Assembly: GCA_020638735.1 (NCBI GenBank)
Contig: JACKHZ010000010.1
Coordinates: 1 to 64,000, forward strand
From: Planctomycetota bacterium
GTDB lineage: Bacteria; Planctomycetota; UBA1135; UBA2386
DNA length: 64,000 nucleotides
Reading direction: 5' to 3'
Shown here: in pieces, positions 35,279 to 44,190 of the stretch
Numbering within the stretch: position 1 is the first letter of the stretch
How the letters are laid out: each line of letters begins with the position of its first letter
Notes under the pieces: generated by a model
The model's database searches: none
What the model was told of the DNA's origin: nothing
Seen by the model: the letters and a program-made list of their open reading frames with translations, nothing else
Program-made: the position numbers and the translations under genes

Positions 35279-35920
35279 TCAGCCCTCGATCCAGGTGCCG
35301 ACGCAGCGGTGCGCCACGTAGCCGACGAACTTGCTCGGCGACAGCAGGTTGATCTCCCAGCCGTGCAGGTTGCCGTCGTCCTGCTGGGTGTTCTTGACGT
35401 AGTGCTGCAGGTCGCGCACCGTCGAACGGTCCGACGAGTCGTAGATCGCGTCGACCGCCCACACCGGCGAGCCGGAGTGCACCGACAGCAGCTGCGTGCG
35501 CAGGCCGAGGTGCGGCGGCTGGTACGGGCGCCACGAGGTCACCGAGCCGACGAACACGCCGTCGAGCGAGTAGCGCTGGCACAGGCGCACCATCGCCTCG
35601 GTCGACAGGCGGCCGAAGGCCATCGACAGGTTGATCTCCTCGTCCTCGCGCGCCGCGCCGGGAAGCGGCACGACCTCGAAGCGACGCAGCTTCTGCAGCT
35701 CGGCGAGGAACGCGTCGCGCACCGCGGCGGTGTCCACCTGCACGTCTGCCTCCTGGCGGAACGGCAGCACCATGATGCGGCGCACGTTGGCCAGGTCGGA
35801 CGGCTCGGCGAGGTAGCAGTTGATGACCTTGGGCTCGAGCGGTCGCTCGAACTGGCAGGCGCCGGCGCAGAGGGCGAACGCGAGGCCGACGGTGCCGAGA
35901 CTGCGGAGACGGGTGTTCAT
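35279..35920 (-). CDS. CsgG/LpoB-like lipoprotein at the end of the flagellar operon
   Basis: 213 residues with lipobox LCAGAC (Cys22). The core RIMVLPFRQEADVQVDTAAV ... FLAELQKLRRFEVVPL matches the alpha/beta fold used by CsgG, LpoB and TolB-N (AVLPF start, helix, strand). Later LDGVFVGSVTSWRPY is also typical of that group. It may help flagellar assembly at the outer membrane, but that is inference from position. Its ATG overlaps the stop of the coiled-coil lipoprotein gene. Confidence 0.65.
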   Translation of the reverse strand: MNTRLRSLGTVGLAFALCAGACQFERPLEPKVINCYLAEPSDLANVRRIMVLPFRQEADVQVDTAAVRDAFLAELQKLRRFEVVPLPGAAREDEEINLSMAFGRLSTEAMVRLCQRYSLDGVFVGSVTSWRPYQPPHLGLRTQLLSVHSGSPVWAVDAIYDSSDRSTVRDLQHYVKNTQQDDGNLHGWEINLLSPSKFVGYVAHRCVGTWIEG

Positions 35921-36423
35921 CGGTTGCGCGGCGGAGCGGCCGCCTCCACGACGGGGGTGTCGAGCTGGTCGAGCTGGTCGCGCAGCGCGTTGATCTGGCC
36001 GAGCAGCTGCGATTGCTCGAGCTTGGTCTTCTCGATCGACAGGCTGAGGATGCGCGCCTGCAGGTCGCGCTGGCGTTGCCGCAGCCGCTCGGTCTCCGAC
36101 TCGGCCTGCGCGCGCAGCCCCTTCTCGCGCTCCAGCGCGGAGGACTCGCCGCTCAGCTGCGACTGCAGGTTCTTGTTCTCCGAGAGCAGCTCCTCGACGC
36201 GGCGTTCGAGGTCGGTCTTGGTCTTCAGCAGCGCTTCGTACTGGCCGAGCAGCAGGTTCTGCTTGGGACCCCAGTCCATCTCGGTGTTGATGCCGGCCTG
36301 GGAGTAGATGCCCGAGTAGCCGTCGAGGGGATCGGTGACGGGCGGCTCGTAGAACAGGTCGGCGGCCGTCTGGCAGCTGGCCAGCGCGAGCACCGGGAGA
36401 ACGAACAGTCGACGCCAATTCAT
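35917..36423 (-). CDS. Coiled-coil lipoprotein
   Basis: 168 residues with lipobox LALASC (Cys17). Residues about 65-160 are a long coiled coil (runs of LERRVEELLSENKNLQSQLS type heptads). Tandem with the CsgG-like lipoprotein (ATGA overlap), so the two are probably partners in the envelope. No family name can be assigned. Confidence 0.65.
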   Translation of the reverse strand: MNWRRLFVLPVLALASCQTAADLFYEPPVTDPLDGYSGIYSQAGINTEMDWGPKQNLLLGQYEALLKTKTDLERRVEELLSENKNLQSQLSGESSALEREKGLRAQAESETERLRQRQRDLQARILSLSIEKTKLEQSQLLGQINALRDQLDQLDTPVVEAAAPPRNR

Positions 36424-36434
36424 CACGGGGTTCC

Positions 36435-36680
36435 TCACAGGGACTCCTGGTCGGACGGGGGGGGCTGGTCGTCGTAGACGCACTCGACGATCGCCGAGGC
36501 GCCGCAGCCGCAGCGCACCTCGAAGCCGACCACGCGCTCGCCGTCGAGCAGCGGCACGACGGCGATCGGCTGCGACGGCTTGCCGCTGGTGACCGTGCCG
36601 CAGTCGAGCATCGCCGGGGCGCCGACCAGGCGGACGGCGTCGCGGCGGATGACGTTGTTGCGGGTGCCGGGTTGGTTCAC
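36435..36680 (-). CDS. Small protein with CGC motif
   Basis: 81 residues from GTG 36680, no signal. The centre is beta-rich (PIAVVPLLDGERVVGFEVRC) and is followed by CGCGASAIVECVYDD. The cysteines could bind zinc. It lies between the FliA-type sigma factor and the lipoprotein genes. It is in the operon by spacing (12 nt), with unknown function. Confidence 0.6.
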   Translation of the reverse strand: MNQPGTRNNVIRRDAVRLVGAPAMLDCGTVTSGKPSQPIAVVPLLDGERVVGFEVRCGCGASAIVECVYDDQPPPSDQESL

Positions 36681-36693
36681 GGAGAAGGCTTCC

Positions 36694-36921
36694 TCAGGCG
36701 ATCACGTCGACATGCATCGACTTGCCTTCCTGATTTCGGCCGGGACGGGGCTGCGGCTGAAGGGTCCTTCGCATCGGCTTCTCGGGCTCGCGCTCGGCGG
36801 CGGTGCCGTCGCCCTGGTCACCCAGCGCGCGGCGGAAGGCGTCGGCCTCCCGCTTGCCCGGCTGGCGTTCGCCGACGGGACGGGTGCCGTGCAGTGCGGG
36901 AAGGTTGCGGACGGGGTCCAT
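36694..36921 (-). CDS. Small basic hypothetical protein
   Basis: 75 residues. It begins 3 nt after the sigma factor stop. The sequence is rich in Arg, Gly, Pro and Glu and ends GKSMHVDVIA. It is probably largely disordered. An anti-sigma role like FlgM would suit the position, but no FlgM motif is visible. Confidence 0.45.
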   Translation of the reverse strand: MDPVRNLPALHGTRPVGERQPGKREADAFRRALGDQGDGTAAEREPEKPMRRTLQPQPRPGRNQEGKSMHVDVIA

Positions 36922-36924
36922 GCT

Positions 36925-37653
36925 TCACTCCTGCTCCTTGAGCTTGAGGCGCAGCCGCTCGGTGGCGCGGGTCAGGATCTGACTCACGCGCGACTCGGTC
37001 ACGCCGAGGATCTTGCCGATCTCCTTCAGGTACAGCTGCTCGTGGTAGTAGAGCACCACCACGTGCCGGTCGGTGTCGGGCAGCTCGCTGATCGCCTTGG
37101 TCAGGCGCTCGAGCTGCTCGCGGTCGAGCGCGCCCTCGCTGGGGTCGCTGCCGTTCTCGTCGGCGACCTGGCCGATCAGCGCGCCGTTCTGCTCGCCGCC
37201 GTAGGTCTCGTCGAGCGACAGCACGCGCGCCGTGTGCAGCGCCTGCAGGTCGTCGTCGAGGTCCTCTTCGGTGCAGCCGAGCGCTTGCGCCAGCTCGGCC
37301 GGCGTCGGCTGGCGGTCGAGCGACGCGCGAAGCTCGGCGTTGGCGCGGTCCATCTTGCGCAGGCGATCGCGGCGGTTGCGCGGCACGGGGTCGTGCTTGC
37401 GCACCTCGTCGAGGATCGCGCCGCGGATCGCGGTGTAGGCGAAGGTCTTGAACGACGCGCCGCGCGTCGGGTCGTAGGTCGAGGCGGCGTGCATCAGGCC
37501 GATGACGCCGACCGAGTAGAAGTCGTCCTTGTCGAGCGGCGCCGGCAGCGTCACCGGCAGGCGCGCCACGACGTAGCGCACCAGCGGCAGGTACTGTTCG
37601 ACCAACCGGTCGCGCTCGGCGGTCGAACGCAGCGTGCTGACGGCGCCCCTCAC
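36925..37653 (-). CDS. FliA/WhiG-family RNA polymerase sigma factor
   Basis: A 242-residue sigma-70 family member. Region 2 begins EQYLPLVRYVVARLP, with DDFYSVGVIGLMHAASTYDP and FKTFAYTAIRGAILDEVR (core binding and -10 recognition). Region 3 (PTPAELAQALGCTEEDL) is followed by a region 4 helix-turn-helix (EIGKILGVTESRVSQI). GTG 37653 overlaps the upstream gene (GTGA). It is within the flagellar export operon, so it probably directs late flagellar genes. A second paralogue is at 48292-49185. Confidence 0.9.
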   Translation of the reverse strand: MRGAVSTLRSTAERDRLVEQYLPLVRYVVARLPVTLPAPLDKDDFYSVGVIGLMHAASTYDPTRGASFKTFAYTAIRGAILDEVRKHDPVPRNRRDRLRKMDRANAELRASLDRQPTPAELAQALGCTEEDLDDDLQALHTARVLSLDETYGGEQNGALIGQVADENGSDPSEGALDREQLERLTKAISELPDTDRHVVVLYYHEQLYLKEIGKILGVTESRVSQILTRATERLRLKLKEQE

Positions 37654-37913
37654 GCGTCGTCCTCCTGGTCGTTCTCGGCGCGGCGCTTCGCCTCGTCGCG
37701 GGCCATCGCCGTCAGCACCACCTCGACCACCGGCGGGGCGAGGAACTGGGCGGCGACCAGCGCGCAGCCGGCGGCGGTCACGCTGCGCCACAGCGCGGTC
37801 ATGCCGTCCACGCCGAACAGCGACGCGGCGAGGAACGAGACCCCGAACACGATGCTCGTCAGGTAGGCCGCCGCGAGGCGGGTCAGTTCTGCGCTGCCGT
37901 TGCCCGATTCCAT
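37650..37913 (-). CDS. Small membrane protein with two spans
   Basis: 87 residues. Two hydrophobic stretches (YLTSIVFGVSFLAASLFGV and LWRSVTAAGCALVAAQFLA) are followed by a charged C-terminal helix (RDEAKRRAENDQEDDA). It is coupled to the sigma factor by a GTGA overlap. ATG 37913 is chosen; an upstream ATG at 37967 is possible. Function unknown. Confidence 0.6.
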   Translation of the reverse strand: MESGNGSAELTRLAAAYLTSIVFGVSFLAASLFGVDGMTALWRSVTAAGCALVAAQFLAPPVVEVVLTAMARDEAKRRAENDQEDDA

Positions 37914-38016
37914 GGATCCTGCCGGTCCTTCATCGGCCTTGCCGCGGTCGCGGGTTGAGACGACCACGCGGAACTTGCGGCCGCATGGGGCTTTCCCGTA
38001 GCGATCGCGCCCGCGC

Positions 38017-38889
38017 TCAGGAGGCGGCCGGGCGCAGCTTGACCAGCGCCGGCGCCGAGACGGTCTTCTGCCGGCGCTTCAGCGGCGGCAACGCGGCCAG
38101 CGCCGCGGCGCAGACGCTGCGCAGGTCCTCGAGGCCCTGACCCTGACCGAACAGCGCCAGAGGACGCTGGTCGCGGATGCTCAGCTCGACCAGCGGGTCC
38201 TGCCGCACGTAACCGCACAGGCGGCTCGGCTGGTCGAGGAACTTGCGGGTCACGGCGTCGAGCCGCTGCGCGGTGCGCATCGCCTCGTCGCGGCTGCGGG
38301 CGCGGTTGACCAGCAGCTGCGGCAGCGGCCGGCCGCGGCCGTGCAGCACCTTGCAGAGCGCGTAGGCGTCGGTCATCGCCGTGACCTCGGGCGTCGAGAC
38401 GCCGATCGTCAGCGCGGCGCGTTCGGCGACCGCCAGCGTGCTCTGGCCGAGGCCGGCGCCGGTGTCGAAGACCACCACGTCGAAGTCCTGGGCGGTGACC
38501 CGCACCGCGCGCAGCAGCGCGTCGAGCTCGTCCTGGTCGGCGTCTGCCAGCGTCGTCGAGCCGGAGCGGCCGAGCAGCACGGACAGGCGACCCGGTCCGG
38601 CGACCAGCGCGTCGCGCACCGGGCACTCGCCGGCGGCGACGTGCTCGAGGTCGCGAGGTCCGGCGAGGCGCAGCTGCACGCCGACGTTGCCGCAGCCGGG
38701 GTCGAAGTCGACCAGCAGCGTGCGGTAGCCGGCGCGCGACAGCAGCAGCGCGAGGTTGACGGCCAGCATGGTCTTGCCGACGCCGCCCTTGGCGCCGGCG
38801 ACGCACAGCCACGGCGCGGGCGCCGGCGGCACGGGCGTCGGGATCGTGGCGGCGCGCAGCGCGTCGGCCTGGTGCGGGCGCTGGCTCAC
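38017..38889 (-). CDS. MinD/ParA-type ATPase of the FleN (FlhG) kind
   Basis: A 290-residue deviant Walker A ATPase (GAKGGVGKT, 32-40), with LLVDFDPGCGNVGVQLRLAG and a later FDTGAGLGQSTL block. It follows flhF directly with a GTGA overlap (GTG 38889). FlhG/FleN proteins set flagellar number and place by activating the FlhF GTPase. Position next to flhF makes this assignment solid. The C-terminal part ends in a basic segment. Confidence 0.9.
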   Translation of the reverse strand: MSQRPHQADALRAATIPTPVPPAPAPWLCVAGAKGGVGKTMLAVNLALLLSRAGYRTLLVDFDPGCGNVGVQLRLAGPRDLEHVAAGECPVRDALVAGPGRLSVLLGRSGSTTLADADQDELDALLRAVRVTAQDFDVVVFDTGAGLGQSTLAVAERAALTIGVSTPEVTAMTDAYALCKVLHGRGRPLPQLLVNRARSRDEAMRTAQRLDAVTRKFLDQPSRLCGYVRQDPLVELSIRDQRPLALFGQGQGLEDLRSVCAAALAALPPLKRRQKTVSAPALVKLRPAAS

Positions 38890-39914
38890 GCGCTGGCCTC
38901 CGCGGTCTCGCAGTCGAAGGCGGCGCGCGCCAGCTGACCGGCGTCGGCGGCCAGGATGTCGGCGGGCACCTCCTGACCGATGCAGACGTGCGACAGCGGC
39001 AGGCCGCGCTCGACGACCGCGGCCAGCGCTTCGCCCGGCGCGACGGTCTCGTCCCACTTGGTGAGGCACACCGCCTCGATGCCGAGCGGCTCGTAGGCGT
39101 CGATCACGAGCTGCGCGTCGCGGCCGCGGGTGCCGGCGGCGAGGCACAGCAGCGTGCTGGCGCCGGCCGCGCGCAGCGTGCCTTCGACCAGCGGCAGGCG
39201 CTCGCGGTTGCGCGGGCTGCGGCCGGTCGTGTCGATGAAGATGCGGTCGCAGTCGGCGTATTGCTGCAGCACGCGCCGCATGTCGTTGGCGTCGTGGGCG
39301 ACGGCGAACGGCACGTCGAGCAGCTCGGCGAAGGTGCGCAGCTGCTCGACCGCGGCCATGCGGTAGGTGTCGAGCGTGACGATCGCCACGCGTTCGCCAC
39401 GGTCGCGCGCGCGCGCCGCCAGCTTGGCCAGCGTGGTGGTCTTGCCGACGCCGGTCGGGCCGACCAGCGCGACCGTGCGGAACGCAGCGCTGTCGTCCTC
39501 GAGGCCGGGCTCGGTGTGCACCAGCGCCGCGAGCACGCGGCTGGCCAGCGACGGCAGCGCCGGGTCACCGGCGCGCGACAGCTCGACCTTGGTGCCGAGC
39601 AGGGCGCGTTCGACGGCGCGCAGCACGGTCTCGGACAGGCCGAAGTCGAGCGCCTTCTGCGCCAGCGGCTGGAAGCCGCGCGTCCACTTCGACAGGAACG
39701 ACGTCGTGCCCGCCTGGTCGCGAGGCCGCGGCGCGGCGGCGCGCGGTGCGGTCGGCGCGGCGGTCGGCGCCTCGCCGTCCGGGCTCGCGGCCACGACGAG
39801 GAAGCCGCGCGCGGTCGGCCGGGTCTCGACCACCAGCGCGTGTTCACCGCAACTGGCGCGCACGCGCTCGATCGCCTCGGGCAGGGTCTTCGCTTCGAAT
39901 CGCTTCAGCAACAT
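38886..39914 (-). CDS. flhF: Flagellar SRP-like GTPase FlhF
   Basis: A 342-residue GTPase of the SRP family that marks the flagellar pole. The N-terminal B domain (1-65) is short. The NG domain has P-loop GPTGVGKTT (152-160), DTYR, FIDTTGRS and TKWDET. It starts at ATG 39914, 30 nt downstream of flhA, and overlaps the FleN-like gene by 4 nt. Confidence 0.95.
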   Translation of the reverse strand: MLLKRFEAKTLPEAIERVRASCGEHALVVETRPTARGFLVVAASPDGEAPTAAPTAPRAAAPRPRDQAGTTSFLSKWTRGFQPLAQKALDFGLSETVLRAVERALLGTKVELSRAGDPALPSLASRVLAALVHTEPGLEDDSAAFRTVALVGPTGVGKTTTLAKLAARARDRGERVAIVTLDTYRMAAVEQLRTFAELLDVPFAVAHDANDMRRVLQQYADCDRIFIDTTGRSPRNRERLPLVEGTLRAAGASTLLCLAAGTRGRDAQLVIDAYEPLGIEAVCLTKWDETVAPGEALAAVVERGLPLSHVCIGQEVPADILAADAGQLARAAFDCETAEASA

Positions 39915-39944
39915 GGCAGTTCGTCTTCGGGTGGGTGCGGTGGA

Positions 39945-41996
39945 TCAGCTCGCCACGGCGACGCGCTGCGTCGTCTCGACCTTCTTGGCCGGCGAGGTCT
40001 CCTGGTAGCTCAGGACGGCGGCGTGCGGGATGACGCCGGCGACCGCCTCGGCGAGGAACGGCCGCAGGCTCGCGCGCGTGACCAGCACCGGGTCGCGGCC
40101 GTCCTTGGCCATCGACGACAGCGCCTCGGCGGTGCGGTCGACGAAGCGGCCGAGGAAGCCGGCCGGCAGGTTGGCGGCGCCGTCGTTGCCGGCCAGCGCC
40201 TCGGCGAGGTTGCGCTCGAGGTCCGGGTCGAGGAACACGGCGTGCAGCGTGCCGGCCGGATCGAGGTGCGGTTCGACGATGGTGCGGGCCAGGCGCGCGC
40301 GCACGTGCTCGGTGAGCTGGCGCGGCTCCTTGGTCTCCAGCACGGCGTCGGCGAGCGCCTCGAGGATCGTCTGCAGGTTGCGGATCGACACGCCCTCGCG
40401 CAGCAGGCCGCTGAGGATGCGTTGCACCTGGCCGAGCGACAGCTGGCCGGGGATCAGCTCCTCGACCACCGCCGGCGCCTGCGTCTTGAGGTTCTCGACC
40501 AACGTCTTGACGTCGTCGCGCGACAGCAGCTCGCCGGCGACCTTCTTCAGCGTCTCGGTCAGGTGCGTGATCAGCACCGACGCGGCGTCGATGACGGTGT
40601 AGCCGAGCAGCTCGGCGCGGTCCTTGTCCTTCTCGCCGATCCAGCGCGCCGGCAGGCCGAACGCGGGTTCGATGGTCTCGATGCCGTCGATCGGCGGCGC
40701 GGCGCCGCTCGGGTCCATGGCCAGGAACTGCCCGGCGCGCAGCTCGCCGCGGGCGATCTCCTGACCGCCGAGCAGCACGCGGTAGACGTTGGGTTCGAGC
40801 TGCACGTTGTCGCGCACGCGGATCGGCGGCACGACCACGCCGAGCGCCTGGGCGAACTGGCGCCGCAGCGAACGGATGTGGTCGAGCAGTCCGCCGTGCT
40901 GGCCGGGCTCGACCAGGCCGATCAGGCGATAGCCGATCTCGATGCCGAGGCGGTCGATGGCCAGCAGGTCCTCGACCGGCGACTCGCCGCCTTCCTTCGG
41001 CGCGTCGGCCTCGGCCGCGGCCTCCTTCTGCTGCTTGTCCTCGCTCTCCTGCGTGCGCTCGACGACGCCGGCGTAGAGCACGAGGCCCGACGCGATCGCG
41101 ACGAACAGCAAGGTCGGCATGCCGGGCAGCAGCGACAGCAGCACGAGGATCACGCCGACGATGCGCAGCGTGCGGCTGCTGCGCACCACCTGGTCGCCCA
41201 TCTCCTGGCCGATCGCGCGGCCGCTGGCGCCCTTGGTCACCAGGATGCCGGCCGAGGTCGAGATCAGCAGCGCCGGGATCTGCGCGACCAGGCCGTCACC
41301 GATCGTCAGGATGGTGTACTCCTCGAACGCCTGCCCCGGGCTCATGCCGCGGTAGATCATGCCGAGGATCAGGCCGCCGGCGATGTTGATGCCGGTGATG
41401 ATCAGGCCGGCGACGGCGTCGCCGCGCACGAACTTGCCGGCGCCGTCCATCGCGCCGTGGAACTCCATCTCGGCGGTCAGCGCGGCGCGGCGCGCCTTTG
41501 CCTCCTCGGCGCCGATCAGGCCCGCCGACAGGTCGGCGTCGATCGACATCTGCTTGCCGGGCAGCGAATCGAGCGCGAATCGCGCGGCGACCTCGCTGAT
41601 GCGGTTCTGGCCCTTGGTGATGACGATGAACTGGATCACCACCAGCACCAGGAAGATGACGATGCCGACCAGCGGGTTGCCGCCGACGACGAAGCTGCCG
41701 AAGGTGCGGATGACGTCGCCGGCGTTGCCCTCGAGCAGGATCAGTCGCGTCGACGAGACGTTGAGCGCCAGCCGGAACAGCGCGGTGAACAGCAGCACGC
41801 TCGGGTAGGTGCTGAAGTCGACCGGGCGGTTGGCGTTGAGCACCGCCATCAGGATCATCAAGCTGATCGTGATGTTGATGCACAGCATCGCGTCGAGCAT
41901 CAGCGGCGGCATCGGGATCAACATCACCGCCAGGATGGCGAGGAAGAAGATCGCCAGGACGCTGTTCTGCCGCTCGGACTTGTGGCTCTCGACCAT
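39945..41996 (-). CDS. flhA: Flagellar export protein FlhA
   Basis: A 683-residue export gate protein. The N-terminal half has about eight membrane spans. The FHIPEP-type loop DSLPGKQMSIDADLSAGLIG is present, which is the best family signature. The C-terminal half (about 340-683) is the cytoplasmic domain that docks chaperones. Length fits typical FlhA. It lies between flhB and flhF in the operon. Confidence 0.97.
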   Translation of the reverse strand: MVESHKSERQNSVLAIFFLAILAVMLIPMPPLMLDAMLCINITISLMILMAVLNANRPVDFSTYPSVLLFTALFRLALNVSSTRLILLEGNAGDVIRTFGSFVVGGNPLVGIVIFLVLVVIQFIVITKGQNRISEVAARFALDSLPGKQMSIDADLSAGLIGAEEAKARRAALTAEMEFHGAMDGAGKFVRGDAVAGLIITGINIAGGLILGMIYRGMSPGQAFEEYTILTIGDGLVAQIPALLISTSAGILVTKGASGRAIGQEMGDQVVRSSRTLRIVGVILVLLSLLPGMPTLLFVAIASGLVLYAGVVERTQESEDKQQKEAAAEADAPKEGGESPVEDLLAIDRLGIEIGYRLIGLVEPGQHGGLLDHIRSLRRQFAQALGVVVPPIRVRDNVQLEPNVYRVLLGGQEIARGELRAGQFLAMDPSGAAPPIDGIETIEPAFGLPARWIGEKDKDRAELLGYTVIDAASVLITHLTETLKKVAGELLSRDDVKTLVENLKTQAPAVVEELIPGQLSLGQVQRILSGLLREGVSIRNLQTILEALADAVLETKEPRQLTEHVRARLARTIVEPHLDPAGTLHAVFLDPDLERNLAEALAGNDGAANLPAGFLGRFVDRTAEALSSMAKDGRDPVLVTRASLRPFLAEAVAGVIPHAAVLSYQETSPAKKVETTQRVAVAS

Positions 41997-42022
41997 GTGT
42001 TCGGTTGCTCAGCGTCCGCCGC

Positions 42023-43099
42023 TCAGGCGGTGCGCCCCTTCAGTCGGTAGACGTGGCTCAGGACCGTGGCGACGGCCTGGTAGAACTTCGCGGGCACGCC
42101 CTGCCCGACCTTGACGGCGCGGTAGAGGGCGCGCGCCAGCGGCGGGTCCTCCATCAGCGGCACGCCGTTCTCCTTGGCGATCTTGCGGATCGCGAACGCG
42201 AGTTCGTCGAGGCCCTTGGCGACCACCACCGGCGCCGCGTCGCGCTGACGGTCGTAGCGCAATGCCACGGAGTAGTGCGTCGGGTTGGTGATGATGACGT
42301 CGGCCTTCGGCACCGCGGCCATCATGCGATGGCGCAGCATCTCGTTGCGCGCGCTGCGCTGCCGGGCCTTCATCGTCGGGTCACCCTCGGCGCGCTTGCG
42401 TTCGTCCTCGACCTCCTGCTTGGTCATCATGTTGCGCTTGTGGAACGAGTAGCGCTGGAAGGCGAAGTCGGCGGCGGCCATCGCGGTCACGACGGCGCCG
42501 ATCCACAGCACCAAGGTCAGCGCGAGGCCGCCGATCTGGCCGACCGCGGCGGCGAACGGCACCTCGTGCAGGTGCAGCAGCACCGGCAGGCGGTCGCGCA
42601 GCACGAAGTAGAGCACGCCGACGATCACCGACAGCTTGAGCGCGGCGAACAGCGTGCGCACGAGCGACTGCGGGCTGAAGACGCGCTTCATGTTGTTGAT
42701 CGGGTTGAGGCGCTCGAACTTCAGCTTGATGACCTCGTGTGAGATCTTGACGCCGATCTGGCCGTAGCCGAGCAGCAGCGTCGCCAGCACCAGCGCGCCG
42801 ACCAGCGTGACGAACGGCGGCGCGATGGTCAGCACGGCGCGGCTCAGCTCGGCGCAGATGCCGCTGATGTCCTCGAGCGGGCGGGTGCGCACGTCGAGCG
42901 ACAGGCCGTTCTGCATGACCTCGCCGAGCGCGTGCATCAGCCACTCGCCGATCCACAGCAGCATGATCGCGGCGAGGAACAGCACGCCGCCCTGGATCAG
43001 TTCGCGTGACAGCGGCGTGTCGCCCTTGTTGCGCACCTCGGACAGCCGCCCGGGCGTCGCCTTCTCGGTCTTGCCGCCATCGTCCCCGAACAGGCTCAT
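42023..43099 (-). CDS. flhB: Flagellar export protein FlhB
   Basis: 358 residues. The N-terminal cytoplasmic segment has the family start DDGGKTEKATPGRL. Four membrane spans follow (about 35-210), then the cytoplasmic domain with the self-cleavage motif NPTH (272-275), which switches export from rod/hook to filament proteins. Length is normal. ATG 43099; flhA follows after 26 nt. Confidence 0.97.
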   Translation of the reverse strand: MSLFGDDGGKTEKATPGRLSEVRNKGDTPLSRELIQGGVLFLAAIMLLWIGEWLMHALGEVMQNGLSLDVRTRPLEDISGICAELSRAVLTIAPPFVTLVGALVLATLLLGYGQIGVKISHEVIKLKFERLNPINNMKRVFSPQSLVRTLFAALKLSVIVGVLYFVLRDRLPVLLHLHEVPFAAAVGQIGGLALTLVLWIGAVVTAMAAADFAFQRYSFHKRNMMTKQEVEDERKRAEGDPTMKARQRSARNEMLRHRMMAAVPKADVIITNPTHYSVALRYDRQRDAAPVVVAKGLDELAFAIRKIAKENGVPLMEDPPLARALYRAVKVGQGVPAKFYQAVATVLSHVYRLKGRTA

Positions 43100-43113
43100 C
43101 GATCAGCTCCGGT

Positions 43114-43881
43114 TCAGTAGGGGAAGATGGACCGGGCCTGCTCGAGCACGTGCTCGAACACGCCGACGAGGAACGGGGCGCCTTCGCCGAGGAACAGCGC
43201 GAGGCCGCCGAGGGCCAGCAGCACGCGCAGCGCGAAGGCGAACTCCATCAGGTTGATCGCCGGCACGGCGCGGCCGAGCAGCACCATGCCGACCGAGACC
43301 AGCAGCATCGTGCCCAGCACCGGGAACGAGTACTGCACCGCCAGCTGCACGCTGCCGCCGATCAGGGAGAAGATGCCGTCGCAGATCGGCGCGATGGCGA
43401 ACTCCTCACCGACCGGGCAGCTGCGGAAGGTCTGCTCGAGCACGCGCAGCGCCTCGTGGTGCAGGTCGAGCTGCAGGATCAGCAGGAAGCCGAGCACCTG
43501 CAGCAGCTGCGACACGACGGTGGCGTCGATGCCCGTCTCCGGGTTGATGGCGCGCGCCAGCGAGAAGCCCATCTCGGAGCTGATCACTTCGCCGGCGGAG
43601 ACCAGGAACGAGGTCATCGTCGACAGCGCGAAGCCGAGCGCGAAGCCGACGAACACCTCGCGCACGCCCATCACGCCGAGCGACAGCAGGTGGTCGGGGG
43701 TCGCGACCTGCTGGTCGCCGACCCACCAGAACACCGCGCCGAGCGCCGTCGCCAGCACCAGCCGCAGCATGAACGAGTCGCGCTGCTGGCCGAACAGCGG
43801 CAGCACGGCCACGAACGCGCCGGTCCGCAACACGTGCAGGAACAGCGACGTCACGTAGTCCTCGGCCAGCAGCAGGTTCAT
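43114..43881 (-). CDS. fliR: Flagellar export protein FliR
   Basis: 255 residues with about six membrane spans, as expected for the export-gate subunit. Family blocks are FVAVLPLFGQQRD near the start, GFALGFALSTMTSF, and MGFSLARAINPETG. Followed by flhB after 14 nt and preceded by fliQ, in the usual order. Confidence 0.95.
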   Translation of the reverse strand: MNLLLAEDYVTSLFLHVLRTGAFVAVLPLFGQQRDSFMLRLVLATALGAVFWWVGDQQVATPDHLLSLGVMGVREVFVGFALGFALSTMTSFLVSAGEVISSEMGFSLARAINPETGIDATVVSQLLQVLGFLLILQLDLHHEALRVLEQTFRSCPVGEEFAIAPICDGIFSLIGGSVQLAVQYSFPVLGTMLLVSVGMVLLGRAVPAINLMEFAFALRVLLALGGLALFLGEGAPFLVGVFEHVLEQARSIFPY

Positions 43882-43901
43882 CGTCGGCGACGGGTGCGGG
43901 G

Positions 43902-44177
43902 TCAGCCGGACAGGCCGAAGGCGGCGAGGTTGGAGAACAGCGCGGCGGTGTATTCGCGCAGCGTGCCGAGGATCCACGGCATCAGCAGGACGATCGTGGT
44001 CAGCACCGCGAGCATCTTCGGCACGATCGTCAGCGTCTGCTCCTGCAGCGAGGTGACGGTCTGGAAGAAGCTCACGAGCAGGCCGACGCACATGCCGACC
44101 AGCAGCGCCGGCGCGCAGATCATCAGCGCCGTCATCAGCGTGGACTTGGCGAGGTCGAGCATCGTCTCTTGGGGCAT
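43902..44177 (-). CDS. fliQ: Flagellar export protein FliQ
   Basis: 91 residues, two membrane spans, with the conserved loop SFFQTVTSLQEQTLTIVPKM between them. ATG 44177 is preferred over an upstream in-frame start that would overlap fliP. Standard length for FliQ. Confidence 0.95.
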   Translation of the reverse strand: MPQETMLDLAKSTLMTALMICAPALLVGMCVGLLVSFFQTVTSLQEQTLTIVPKMLAVLTTIVLLMPWILGTLREYTAALFSNLAAFGLSG

Positions 44178-44190
44178 GGGGGACCTCCGA

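Noticed and set aside
38988..42050. A 1020-codon plus-strand frame across flhA and flhF
   Set aside because: Low-complexity Arg/Ala/Gln/Asp sequence, antisense to clear genes.
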